From NCBI RefSeq assembly GCF_039539525.1, contig NZ_BAABDH010000039.1, forward strand, positions 186,001 through 250,000: a stretch of DNA of 64,000 nt, read 5' to 3'. The notes under the pieces are model-generated. The model ran no database searches. It saw nothing but the letters and a program-made list of their open reading frames with translations, and was not told the origin of the DNA. The position numbers and the translations under genes are program-made. The stretch is from Hymenobacter algoricola. GTDB lineage: Bacteria > Bacteroidota > Bacteroidia > Cytophagales > Hymenobacteraceae. Position 1 is the stretch's first letter; each line of letters begins with the position of its first letter. Below are positions 42,060-50,826 of this stretch, in pieces.

Positions 42060-42290
42060 GCGCGGCACCGGCGTCGGCGCGTGGTGAAAACCGTCAGCCA
42101 GGCTTCCGAAGGCGCGGCCCGGGTTTTGGGGCCGGCTGGTACGGTCGTGGACTGGCCACGGGGGCTCGGCGCGGGCAATACCTGACTGCACGGGGAAGAG
42201 CGAAACCCGTCTTCTCCCGTCGTCCGGCTGCGGCCGCAATAGTTGCGCGTCGGGCGGCCGGGGACTGATGCAGCCTTTCGTCCGGCTTGG

Positions 42291-42298
42291 TATCTTTG
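42291..42298 (+). promoter_or_regulatory. candidate -7 element of the M13 peptidase pair
   Basis: TATCTTTG, a perfect TAnnTTTG, 42 bases before the ATG at 42341. Confidence 0.45.
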
Positions 42299-42340
42299 GC
42301 TGACTGCCGTTCTTCCGTTCCTTCCCCGTCCTCCTGCCGT

Positions 42341-44458
42341 ATGATTTCATCTGCTTCCCCCCGCGCCCGCCTGCTGGCCGCCGCTTCGGCCCTGCTGCTC
42401 GCCGGCTGCGCTACCAGCCAGACTGCCCCGGCCACTACCGCCGCGGCCCAGGCGGCCCCCGAGCCGGCCACGGCCGCCGCCCCCGTGCTGAAAGGCGTAG
42501 GGCTGGACCTGAACGACCTGGACCGCTCGGTGTCGCCCTGCGACAATTTCTATCAGTACTCCGGCGGCAACTGGCTGCGGGCCAACCCGGTGCCCAGCTA
42601 CGCCACCCGCTGGGGTCCGCGCAACCTGCTCGGGGAGCGGACCCAGGCCCTGCTGCGCCAGATTCTGGACGAGGCAGCGGCTTCCACCACGGCTCCCAGG
42701 GGCAGCAATCAGCAGAAGGTGGGCGACTTCTACGCCGCCGGCATGGACTCGGCCGCCATCGAAAAGGCCGGCCTCAAATACCTGCAGCCCGAGCTGGCCC
42801 GCCTGGCGGCGGTCAAGGATGCCCGCGGCCTGACCGATATTATGGCCCGCCACTTCATGCTCGGCATGGGCTCCTTTTTCCGCGGCGGCGTGGAAGTAGA
42901 CGATAAGAACTCCACCGTCTACATCGTCGGTTTCAACCAGGGCGGCCTGACCCTGCCCGACCGGGACTACTACTTCAAGGACGACGCCCGCACCCAGACC
43001 ATCCGGACGGCGTACCGGAGCTACCTGACCAACCTGTTTGCCCTGCTGGGCGACAACGCGGCCACGGCGAAGAAGAACGCCGCCACCGTGGAGCGCATCG
43101 AAACGCGGCTGGCGCAGGCCTCGCGCACCCGCGTGGCCCTGCGCGACCCTCAGGCCAACTATAACAAGCTGCCCCTGGCCGCGGCCCGGCAGCGCTACCC
43201 CAACCTGGACCTGCCCCGCCTGCTGACCGGCGTGCAGCTGGGCGCGGCCCAGGAAATAAACGTGGGCCAGCCCGAGTTCTTCGCCGAGCTGAACGCGGCC
43301 CTGAAAGCCGAGCCGCTCAGCGACCTGAAAACCTACCTGCGCCTGCACCTGGTGCATTCCGTGGCGGGGGCGCTGCCAAAGGCGTTTGTCGAGGAAAGCT
43401 TCCGCTACAACCAGGTGCTGACCGGGGCCAAGCAGCAGACCACCCGCTGGAAGCGCCTGCTGGCCTCCACCGACGGGGCCCTGGGCGAAGCCTTCGGGCA
43501 GCTCTACGTCGACAAGGCTTTCTCGCCGGCGGCCAAGCAGAAAGCCCTGGAAATGCTGGGCAACATCAGAGAAAGCATGGCCGACCATATCCGGACCAAC
43601 ACCTGGATGAGTGCCCCCACCAAGGCCGAAGCCCTGAAAAAGCTCAGCGCCCTGCGCGTAAAGATCGGCTACCCCGACCAGTGGAAGGACTACTCGGCCC
43701 TGAGTATAAGCCGGGAGTCGTACCTGAAGAACGTGCTGGCGGCCCGGGAGTGGGACTATCGGGAGGAAGCCAAAAAGTACGGCGGCCCCATCGACCGCAA
43801 CGAGTGGGGCATGACGCCGCCGACCATCAACGCCTACTACAATGCGTCGCTCAACGAGATGGTGTTTCCGGCCGGCTACCTCCAGCCCCCGTTCTTCGAC
43901 CCCAACGCCGACGATGCCGTCAACTACGGCGCCATCGGCGGAGTGATGGGCCACGAGATGACCCACGGCTTCGACGACAACGGCCGGCAGTACGACTCAG
44001 ACGGCAACCTGCGCGACTGGTGGACCGCCGCCGACGGGGCCGAGTTTACCAAGCGCGCCGCCGTGGTGGGCCGCCAGTACGACACGTTCTTCCCCCTGGA
44101 CTCGGTGCACGTGAACGGCAAGCTGACCATGGGCGAGAACCTGGCCGACTTTGCCGGCCTCACGGTGGTGTATGGCGCCCTGCAAAAGCAGCTGCAGAAG
44201 CAGTACGGCACCAACCCCCGGCCCCTGTACGACGGCCTTACGCCCGAGCAGCGCTTTTTCCTGTCGTGGGCCCAGCTGCGGCGCTCCAACATCCGGCCTG
44301 AAGCCCTGCGCCAGCAGATCCTCACCGACCCGCACTCCCCCGACCAGTACCGCACCATGGGCCCGCTGATGAACATGCCCCAGTTCTACCAGGCCTTCGG
44401 CTGCCAGCCCGGCCAGAAGATGGTCCGCCCCGACGCCGAGCGGGCCGAAATCTGGTAG
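42341..44458 (+). CDS. M13 family metallopeptidase (tandem copy 1)
   Basis: A 705-residue zinc endopeptidase of the neprilysin family, exported as a lipoprotein (lipobox LLLAGC near residue 20). The active site reads GVMGHEMTHGFDDNGRQYD near residue 536, with HExxH, and the third zinc ligand is the Glu in MGENLADFAGLTVVYGAL near residue 597. NAYYNASLNEMVFPAGYLQPPFFDPNADDAVNYGAIGG is the substrate-binding part. It probably degrades short peptides in the periplasm. A second copy follows 82 bases later. Confidence 0.93.
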   Translation: MISSASPRARLLAAASALLLAGCATSQTAPATTAAAQAAPEPATAAAPVLKGVGLDLNDLDRSVSPCDNFYQYSGGNWLRANPVPSYATRWGPRNLLGERTQALLRQILDEAAASTTAPRGSNQQKVGDFYAAGMDSAAIEKAGLKYLQPELARLAAVKDARGLTDIMARHFMLGMGSFFRGGVEVDDKNSTVYIVGFNQGGLTLPDRDYYFKDDARTQTIRTAYRSYLTNLFALLGDNAATAKKNAATVERIETRLAQASRTRVALRDPQANYNKLPLAAARQRYPNLDLPRLLTGVQLGAAQEINVGQPEFFAELNAALKAEPLSDLKTYLRLHLVHSVAGALPKAFVEESFRYNQVLTGAKQQTTRWKRLLASTDGALGEAFGQLYVDKAFSPAAKQKALEMLGNIRESMADHIRTNTWMSAPTKAEALKKLSALRVKIGYPDQWKDYSALSISRESYLKNVLAAREWDYREEAKKYGGPIDRNEWGMTPPTINAYYNASLNEMVFPAGYLQPPFFDPNADDAVNYGAIGGVMGHEMTHGFDDNGRQYDSDGNLRDWWTAADGAEFTKRAAVVGRQYDTFFPLDSVHVNGKLTMGENLADFAGLTVVYGALQKQLQKQYGTNPRPLYDGLTPEQRFFLSWAQLRRSNIRPEALRQQILTDPHSPDQYRTMGPLMNMPQFYQAFGCQPGQKMVRPDAERAEIW

Positions 44459-44540
44459 CCGCGGCCCGCGGTCCGGCCGGGGCTGGCGGATGCGCCGTAT
44501 CTACCCCTCTACCTTGAATTTCCCACCGTTTCCAACTCCC

Positions 44541-46664
44541 ATGATCAGAAAAACGAACCTGCTGCTCGCCCTGGGTGCGGCCTCCGGCCTCACGCTCTGG
44601 GGCTGCGCCACCAGCAAAACCACCAACCCCACCGCCGTGTCCGCCACGCCGGAAGCCGTCAGCCCAACGGCTATGGCCACGGAGGCACCCGTGCTGAAAG
44701 GCGTGGGCCTGGACATGGCCAACGCCGATAAGTCGGTGTCGCCGTGCGACAATTTCTTCCAGTATGCCTCGGGCACCTGGCTGAAAAACAACCCGGTGCC
44801 GGCCGCTGAGTCGCGCTGGAGCTCCTGGAACCTGCTCATCAATCAGAATGAGGCCGTGATGCGGCAGATTCTGGACGAGGCCGCCACCAGTATCAGCGCG
44901 CCCAAGGGCAGCAACCTGCAAAAGGTCGGGGACTTCTATGCTTCCTCCATGGACTCGGCAGCCATTGAGGCCGCGGGGCTGAAGTATCTCAAGCCCGAGC
45001 TGGACCGCCTGGCGGCCATCAAAGACCTCAAAGGCCTGCAGCTGGCGTTCAGCCACCAGCAGATGCTGCGTACCGGTCCCGTATTTGGCCTGAGCGTGGG
45101 CCAGGACCGCAAGAAAAGCACCGAGTACGCCGTCTACCTCAACCAGGGCGGCCTCACCATGCCCGACCGGGACTACTACCTCAAGGACGACGCCCGCTCC
45201 AAGACCGTGCGGGCGGCCTACGTCACCTACCTGACCAACACCTTCCGCCAGCTCGGCGACAATGCCGCTGCGGCCCAGAAAAATGCGGCCACCGTGCTGC
45301 GCCTGGAAACCCGGCTCGCCAAGGCGTCCAAGGACCGGGTGGCGATGCGCGACCCGTACGCCAACTACAACAAGATGACCGTGGCCGAGGCGGCCCGGCA
45401 GTTTCCCAACCTGGCCTTGCCGGTACAGATGCAGCAGGCGGGCCTGGCCTCGGCCAAGGAGGTTATCGTAGGGCAGCCCGAGTTTCTGAAGGAAGCCAGC
45501 ACCATGCTCAAGACGGAGCCCCTGGGCGACTGGAAAACCTACCTGCGCTGGCACCTGGTGTCGTCGGTGGCCGGGGCGCTGCCCAGGGCATTTGTCGAGG
45601 AGAACTTCCGCTACAACCAGGTGCTCAGCGGCGCCAAGCAGCAGCAGCCCCGCTGGAAGCGCATGCTGCGCGCCACCGATGGCTCTTTGGGCGAAGCCTT
45701 CGGCCAGCTCTACGTCGACAAGGCCTTCTCGCCCGAAACCAAGAAGAAGGCCCTGGAAATGGTGAACAACATTCGTGAGGCCATGGGGGAGCACATTCAG
45801 CAGAGCGACTGGATGAGTGCGGCCACCAAGGTTGAAGCCACGAAGAAGCTGAACGCCTTCGTCGTGAAAATCGGCTACCCCGACCAGTGGAAGGACTATT
45901 CGGGCCTCGCCATCTCGCGCGAGTCGTACGTGAAGAATGTGCTGACGGCCCGCGAGTGGGAAAGCAAGGACAACCTGAAGCGCTTTGGCGGCCCCATCCG
46001 CCGCGGCGACTGGGGCATGACTCCGCCCACGGTAAATGCCTACTACAACTCGTCGCTCAACGAAATTGTGTTTCCGGCCGGCATCATGCAGCCGCCGTTC
46101 TTCGACCCCAAAGCCGATGATGCCGTCAACTACGGCGGCATGGGCGCCGTTATCGGCCACGAAATCACCCACGGCTTCGACGACCGGGGCCGGCAGTCGG
46201 ATGCCGACGGCAACCTGCGCGACTGGTGGACCAAGGAAGACGCCGAAAAGTTTACCCAGCGCGCCGACATGGTGGGCCGGCAGTACTCGGCTTTCGCGCC
46301 CCTGGACTCGGTGTACGTGAACGGCAAGCTGACCATGGGCGAGAATCTGGCCGACTTCGGCGGCCTCAGCCTGGCGTACTCAGCCCTGCAAAAGCAGCTG
46401 CAGAAGCAGTACGGCGCCAACCCCCGGCCCCTGTACGACGGCCTCACGCCCGAGCAGCGCTTCTTTCTATCGTGGGCGCAGGTGTGGCGCACCAATGCCC
46501 GCCCCGAGTACCTGCGCCAGCAGGTGCTGACGGACTCGCACTCCCCGGCCCAGTTCCGCACCAACGGCCCGCTGATGAACATGCCCGAGTTCTTCGAGGC
46601 TTTCGGCTGCAAGGACGACGCCAAGATGGTGCGCGCCCAGAACGAGCGCGCCAAGATCTGGTAA
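44541..46664 (+). CDS. M13 family metallopeptidase (tandem copy 2)
   Basis: A 707-residue zinc endopeptidase, lipoprotein signal with lipobox LTLWGC near residue 20. The active site is VIGHEITHGFDDRGRQSD near residue 538 and the third ligand lies in MGENLADFGGLSLAYSAL. Most of the sequence matches copy 1 block by block (LKGVGLD, SVSPCDNF, KQQLQKQYG-type end QLQKQYGANPRPLYDG), which shows a tandem duplication; the N-terminal third is the most different. It shares the operon with copy 1 and ends before a good terminator. Confidence 0.93.
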   Translation: MIRKTNLLLALGAASGLTLWGCATSKTTNPTAVSATPEAVSPTAMATEAPVLKGVGLDMANADKSVSPCDNFFQYASGTWLKNNPVPAAESRWSSWNLLINQNEAVMRQILDEAATSISAPKGSNLQKVGDFYASSMDSAAIEAAGLKYLKPELDRLAAIKDLKGLQLAFSHQQMLRTGPVFGLSVGQDRKKSTEYAVYLNQGGLTMPDRDYYLKDDARSKTVRAAYVTYLTNTFRQLGDNAAAAQKNAATVLRLETRLAKASKDRVAMRDPYANYNKMTVAEAARQFPNLALPVQMQQAGLASAKEVIVGQPEFLKEASTMLKTEPLGDWKTYLRWHLVSSVAGALPRAFVEENFRYNQVLSGAKQQQPRWKRMLRATDGSLGEAFGQLYVDKAFSPETKKKALEMVNNIREAMGEHIQQSDWMSAATKVEATKKLNAFVVKIGYPDQWKDYSGLAISRESYVKNVLTAREWESKDNLKRFGGPIRRGDWGMTPPTVNAYYNSSLNEIVFPAGIMQPPFFDPKADDAVNYGGMGAVIGHEITHGFDDRGRQSDADGNLRDWWTKEDAEKFTQRADMVGRQYSAFAPLDSVYVNGKLTMGENLADFGGLSLAYSALQKQLQKQYGANPRPLYDGLTPEQRFFLSWAQVWRTNARPEYLRQQVLTDSHSPAQFRTNGPLMNMPEFFEAFGCKDDAKMVRAQNERAKIW

Positions 46665-46688
46665 GCCAGGCTGAAGCCGTGACTCCCG

Positions 46689-46730
46689 AAGCAGGGCGCC
46701 TTGTAATGCACAGGGCGCCCTGCTTTTGTT
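46689..46730 (+). terminator. intrinsic terminator after the M13 pair
   Basis: AAGCAGGGCGCC (46689-46700) pairs with GGCGCCCTGCTT (46714-46725), followed by TTTGTTT. Confidence 0.85.
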
Positions 46731-46805
46731 TACGCCCCGGGTCGGCCCACCGGGCGCGGGTGCTGCTGGCCGGATAGTAGCTACTTTGCAGCCTCAATCT
46801 GCCGT

Positions 46806-47237
46806 ATGAACTCCGACGCCTCCGAACTACTTCACCTGACCCACCGCACCGATCTGGGTATCTTCGTGGGGCGCTGGGGGTATCAGCCCACGGCCGCTGC
46901 ACTGCCCGCCGTGTACCAGGAGCTGAAGCAGCAGGCCCTGGCCGCGGGTTGCCCTTTCTGGCTCCAGGACATCCGGCGGCGCTCCTTCAATGATCCGGAA
47001 GTAACCCAGTGGCTGCTGACCGAGTTTTTCCCCGAAATGGGGCACCTGCTGGGCGGCCGTCTGTCAGTTGCCTACCTCGTCGGCCCCACGCTGATGGAAG
47101 CCATTCTGGCGGGTCCCGGATTTGTGGGACCGGCTGCCTACGATGGTCAGCCGTTTGTCATTGCTTTCTTCGGCGACGAGGGCGACGCCATCAGCTGGCT
47201 CAACCAGCAGCAGTCTGCTACTGCCGCCAACGGCTGA
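46806..47237 (+). CDS. STAS-like hypothetical protein (paralogue of 38480-38935)
   Basis: A 143-residue soluble protein with the same order of motifs as the protein at 38480-38935: a strand LGIFVGRW, a helix QELKQQALAAGCPFWLQD, then RRSFNDPEVTQWLLTEFF, LLGGRLSVAYLVGP and a final AISWLNQQQ. The two share roughly one residue in three over the aligned parts by eye. No catalytic residues or known partner genes are seen. A short TACTTTG element lies just upstream. Confidence 0.65.
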   Translation: MNSDASELLHLTHRTDLGIFVGRWGYQPTAAALPAVYQELKQQALAAGCPFWLQDIRRRSFNDPEVTQWLLTEFFPEMGHLLGGRLSVAYLVGPTLMEAILAGPGFVGPAAYDGQPFVIAFFGDEGDAISWLNQQQSATAANG

Positions 47238-47274
47238 AAAGCCTCATCCGTACTACCACCCCTTCCCGGTTCTC

Positions 47275-47883
47275 GTGAAGCCCCGCCGCAAACCCAGCCT
47301 TTCGCGCAAGCCGGATTCCTTTCCCGCCGAAAACGTCTTTGAGCGCTGGGACGCGGCCCGGCTGCTGCGCCACGGCCGCGAGTTTGAGCAGTGCCACTTT
47401 ATCGGCGCCGACTTCTCGGGGGCCAGCCTGGGCAACCTGCTGTTTGTCGACTGCCTGTTTGAGCGCTGCAACCTGGCCTCGGCCACGCTGGCGGGCACCG
47501 GCCTGCAAAACGTGGCCTTCGACGCCTGCAAGCTCTCGGGGCTGCAGTTCGCGGCCTGCCGCGACCTGCTGTTCGGCGTGTACTTCGAGCAGTGCCAGAT
47601 GCCCTACACCTCATTCTACGGGCGGAAGATGCCCCACACGCGCTTCCACGGCTGCACCCTGACCGATGCCGACTTCGGCGGTGCTGACCTCACGGAAGCG
47701 GTTTTTTTCGACTGCAACCTGACCGGGGCGCTGTTTGAGCGCACCCAGCTTTCCGGCGCCGACCTTACCACCGCCACTGGCTTCAGCATCAACCCCGAAA
47801 CCAACGTCTTGCGCAAAGCCCGCTTTGCCCTGAGTGGCCTGCCCGGCCTGCTCAGCCAGCACGAGCTGATAATCGAGGCCTAG
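47275..47883 (+). CDS. pentapeptide-repeat protein
   Basis: A 202-residue protein made mainly of pentapeptide repeats (A[DN]LxX), read as FIGADFSGASLGNLLFVDCLFERCNLASATLAGTGLQNVAFD, CRDLLFGVYFEQCQMPYTSFYGRKMPHTRFHGCTLTDADFGGADLTEAVFFDCNLTGALFERTQLSGADL. It should fold as a right-handed quadrilateral beta-helix. The C-terminal ATGFSINPETNVLRKARF, common in this group, caps the helix. Some members protect gyrase from quinolones; nothing here shows that. The start is the GTG at 47275. Confidence 0.88.
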   Translation: MKPRRKPSLSRKPDSFPAENVFERWDAARLLRHGREFEQCHFIGADFSGASLGNLLFVDCLFERCNLASATLAGTGLQNVAFDACKLSGLQFAACRDLLFGVYFEQCQMPYTSFYGRKMPHTRFHGCTLTDADFGGADLTEAVFFDCNLTGALFERTQLSGADLTTATGFSINPETNVLRKARFALSGLPGLLSQHELIIEA

Positions 47884-47997
47884 CCGCCGGAGCTCGTGCC
47901 CAGCCCCGGCCGAAAGACGGCGCCCGCTAAAAAGCCCGGCAGCGGCCGGCAGCCCGGGAAGCTAGCACTATGCTAAACCCGACCAGCCCGCCGCCGG

Positions 47998-48851
47998 CTA
48001 GCCTTGCCAGGTGCCGAACCTGCCGGCCTCATGAGCCTGGTAGGCCTGCCGGATTTCCGCTGCCGTATTCATCACGAAAGGGTCATAGGCTATATTAGGC
48101 TCCTGGAACGGCGCGGCGTGGCCCAACAAAAGCACGGCATCGGTCAGCGCTTCGATCTGCAGCTCCGTGCCGTCGTAGTGGAACTCGGGGAGCTTGCGGG
48201 CCTCGGTTTGCTGCCCGTTTACCCGCAGCCGGCCCCGGATGGCATAGAAGAATACGGTGTGGTCGGTCGGCATGGCGAGCTGCAGCTGGCCCCCGGCTTG
48301 AAAGTCAGTCGTGGCCAGACTCATATCGGTGAGGGGCTGCACGGCGCCGGCCGTCCCGAGCCATTCGCCCGACACGGCGTGTACCGTCACGCGGCCTGCG
48401 GGCGGTACTACGGCCGGAATATCGGTCTGCTGCAGCCCGAGGTGGCGCGGCGCCACCATCTTGTCCTTGGCCGGCAGATTCACCCAGAGCTGCAGCATTT
48501 CCAGGTTGCCGCCAGATTTCTTGAATTCGGGGAATGATATTTCACTGTGAATCAGGTCGCTGCCGGCCGTCATCCACTGAATGCCACCCGCTTCAATCAC
48601 GCTCTGGTGGCCGCCGCTGTCCTGGTGCGTGATGTCGCCGGCCAGGATAAACGTGGCGGTTTCGAAGCCCGGTGCGGGTGCGGCCCAAATGGCAGGCCGC
48701 GGTTGTGGGGCGCGTAGTGCTGCGGACCGTGGTGGTTCAGAAACAAAAACGGGTCGAGGTGCTCCAGCGCCGGCGCCGGCAGGGCCCGGTACGTAATCAG
48801 GCCGGCAATAGGGGCGCTGATGGCAGGGTGCTGTTTTTTGACGGTACGTAT
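47998..48851 (-). pseudogene. frameshifted pirin family gene
   Basis: Two minus-strand frames together make one pirin. The N-terminal part (RTVKKQHPAISAPIAGLITYRALPAPALEHLDPFLFLNHHGPQHYAP to PFGPHPHR) runs to about 48671; the rest, GFETATFILAGDITHQDSGGHQS and onward to the end at 47998, lies in the next frame. One G is missing in the run read as ccc at 48668-48670 on the plus strand. The codon where a start methionine is expected (48849-48851) reads ATA. Pirins are cupin dioxygenases with a metal-binding HxxxE-type site. A sequencing error is possible. Confidence 0.7.
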
Positions 48852-49469
48852 AGGGAAACGGGAAAAAGCGGGAAAGGAACCGCAGGACCCCGCATACCGT
48901 GCTTCCCGCCCGATTGTTTCTGCTGCCCCCCGCAACCGCCGGGCCGGCACCTACCGCCCAAACGAACGGGCAGAAGCGCCAGCGTGCCCGCAGTCTGCCG
49001 CCCAGCGTTAGAGTAAGCAGGCCCCGCTGAATCCGGGAATTGGCTGGCAGAAGCAGGGGCTGTTCCGGGTTTTGCTCAGCAGGACAGCTGGTTACCTCGA
49101 TATGCGGCTCCCGCCAAGCCGCTATGCTGGCCCTAAACCCCCTTCTCAGGATGCAGGCGCCGATTTTGGCAGCAGGGTAGGGCAGCAGGTAGTGGGTGGC
49201 AGCTGGGATACTTCGGTAAAATTTGTATTTATCCGATAAAGGCTTTAGGTGGATTGCTTGGCGGTACTAAATTAATGTCGGAATAATTCGAAATAATGTA
49301 GTGGAATAATTAAATTTTATCATACTAATATTTGAAAAATATTTATTTTCAAGAACTTGAATATTTCTAATACAAAGGCTTTATATTCGTTATATGTAGC
49401 GTTCGGATTGGATGATGACCCATCCTTTGTTCTCTGCAGCAGAAGTGCTCAACCTCCTTCATCTCTCTT
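48852..49469. other. intergenic region with an AT-rich block
   Basis: About 600 bases without a supported gene. The part from about 49210 to 49400 is conspicuously A/T-rich in an otherwise GC-rich window, and includes TTGAAAA-N7-TTTTCAA (49332-49352 approximately) and a -7-like TATATTCG at 49382-49389, with TTG at 49357-49359. It probably holds the promoter of the gene at 49470. I see no gene in the GC-rich part before it. Confidence 0.5.
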
Positions 49470-49745
49470 ATGTCCAAAATACTACTCCTGTTGTTTTGCG
49501 CATTGATGATCTTTGCAGATGCGCAACCGGTATTGGCCGCCCCTCCCGGTATTTTCCTGTTCCGAGCTAAAAGCCGCGTTACCGAAACAGCCCATTCCCC
49601 TAACTACAAGCGCTACCGCGGCAACAGCCGCCACAAGCCCCGAAAACTCGGGGTGTGGAAGCGGTGGCGGCTCCGCGTCAAGGCCAAGCACAAGGCTAAA
49701 GCGCACAAAATGGCCCCGACCCGCGCAAGACGCACCACTCTCTAA
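49470..49745 (+). CDS. small secreted basic protein with YKRYRGNSR motif, copy 1
   Basis: A 91-residue protein with a signal peptide (residues 1-23, ending near VLAAPPG). The mature part is strongly basic: YKRYRGNSRHKPRKLGVWKRWRLRVKAKHKAKAHKMAPTRARR. The nine-residue core YKRYRGNSR recurs in the protein at 52734-53045, followed in both by [HK][KH][PR][KR]-like residues and a Gly. No cysteine or enzyme motif is present. It may bind nucleic acid, polyanion or the envelope outside the cytoplasm. It is preceded by an AT-rich promoter region. Confidence 0.65.
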   Translation: MSKILLLLFCALMIFADAQPVLAAPPGIFLFRAKSRVTETAHSPNYKRYRGNSRHKPRKLGVWKRWRLRVKAKHKAKAHKMAPTRARRTTL

Positions 49746-49774
49746 ACCCGGCGTATTGCCTCGCCGGCAGCTTG

Positions 49775-49814
49775 TCCCTGTCGTGTGCCTCTTCCAGATG
49801 GCACGCGGCAGGGA
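49775..49814 (+). terminator. hairpin after the small basic protein gene
   Basis: TCCCTGTCGTGTGCC (49775-49789) pairs with GGCACGCGGCAGGGA (49800-49814) through 15 pairs, two of them G-T; followed by TAGTTGTGTTTTA. Confidence 0.65.
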
Positions 49815-50216
49815 TAGTTGTGTTTTACTAGGCTGCCACTCCGGCCCGTGGTACGTGGCCGGCAACGGTACATTCAGCAGTTGTTTAGCAAAACAGGGCT
49901 GCGGCCCTGCCGGCACCGGGCCACGGGGCGGTACCGCGACGGTAGCGGGAAATGGCAGTACGAGAAGCTGAGTCGGGAGCATCTTTAATGCATTGTAGAA
50001 CCGGCGGAATTCTTTTGCGGGGCCGAGAGCAGCAGGCAATAGTTGAGGAAGGCGCTATTTGTTCCGCCAATGCCTTTCGGTCATACACGAAAACCGCTGC
50101 CCGGCCGTTTTGCGCCGGATCAGGCCCCTGCCAGATGTAAAGGAGAAGCCCGCGCGCATCCTTATCTTGCCCTGTCTTGCTTTCGCTCTCATTTTCCACT
50201 CGCCTATTGCTTTTGT
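49815..50216. other. intergenic region without a supported gene
   Basis: About 400 bases. It contains a short hairpin CAGGGC-TGCG-GCCCTG near 49894-49909 and frames open on both strands, but none with a credible start, signal or family match. The end of it may hold the promoter of the NTF2-like gene. Confidence 0.5.
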
Positions 50217-50627
50217 ATGAATACCCATTTCACTGTTGTTGAAGCTTACCTCCGATTGAGTCAGGCTCTGGAAATTGATCCGGCGGCGTACGGGCCCGTG
50301 CTGCACCCCGAAGTAGAGCAGACCGAATACCCCAACCTGCTCACCAAAACCACGCAGGTGCGCTCCTTCGAGGCTATTATCGACAATGTGCGCGCCGGCC
50401 GCGAGCTGCTGCTGAATCCGCAGTTCGAGAATACGACGCTGCAGTCCGTTACGCCCGACAGCGTGCTGCTGGAAACCTACTGGCACGCCAGCGTGATGGG
50501 CAACTTCAGCCTGCTGCAGCGCGGGACGCGACTAGCGGCCCAGATGAGCATGATTTTCGAGTTCAAGGATAACCTGATTTTCCGCCAGCGCACCTACCGC
50601 TGCTTCGAGCTCCTTGCCGCGTCTTAA
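50217..50627 (+). CDS. NTF2/SnoaL-like fold protein
   Basis: A 136-residue protein with the plan of NTF2-like nuclear transport factor 2/SnoaL family domains: an N-terminal helix TVVEAYLRLSQALEIDP, then VLHPEVEQTEYPNLLTKTTQVRSFEAIIDNVRAGRELL as the conserved pocket region, and closing strands VLLETYWHASVMGNF, MSMIFEFKDNLIFRQRTYRCFEL. It is probably an enzyme or ligand-binding protein; the substrate is unknown. The ATG at 50217 starts the family N-terminus. Confidence 0.8.
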   Translation: MNTHFTVVEAYLRLSQALEIDPAAYGPVLHPEVEQTEYPNLLTKTTQVRSFEAIIDNVRAGRELLLNPQFENTTLQSVTPDSVLLETYWHASVMGNFSLLQRGTRLAAQMSMIFEFKDNLIFRQRTYRCFELLAAS

Positions 50628-50826
50628 TGAAGCGACACCTACGCTGACAGCAGTCTGACTCGACGGTCCCTGGCCCGGCCGCTGACCGCCTCAAACGCGG
50701 TAGCCGGGGCGTTGCTGCCCGGTTGTCACGTGTTTCAGGATCCTGATCCGGCCAAACGCCGTACCAAGCTGTTTCAGCTACGTCGGCTCCCGCACCAGGT
50801 AGGCCGGCCGTTTCCGGCGCCGCGCT

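Noticed and set aside
42060..42290. Gene in the 280-base gap before the M13 pair
   Set aside because: Frames here have no start, signal peptide or similarity; only a promoter-like element at 42291-42298 is supported.
40935..42350. Long minus-strand frame across the Old Yellow Enzyme gene
   Set aside because: It is a shadow frame of a conserved plus-strand gene without family features.
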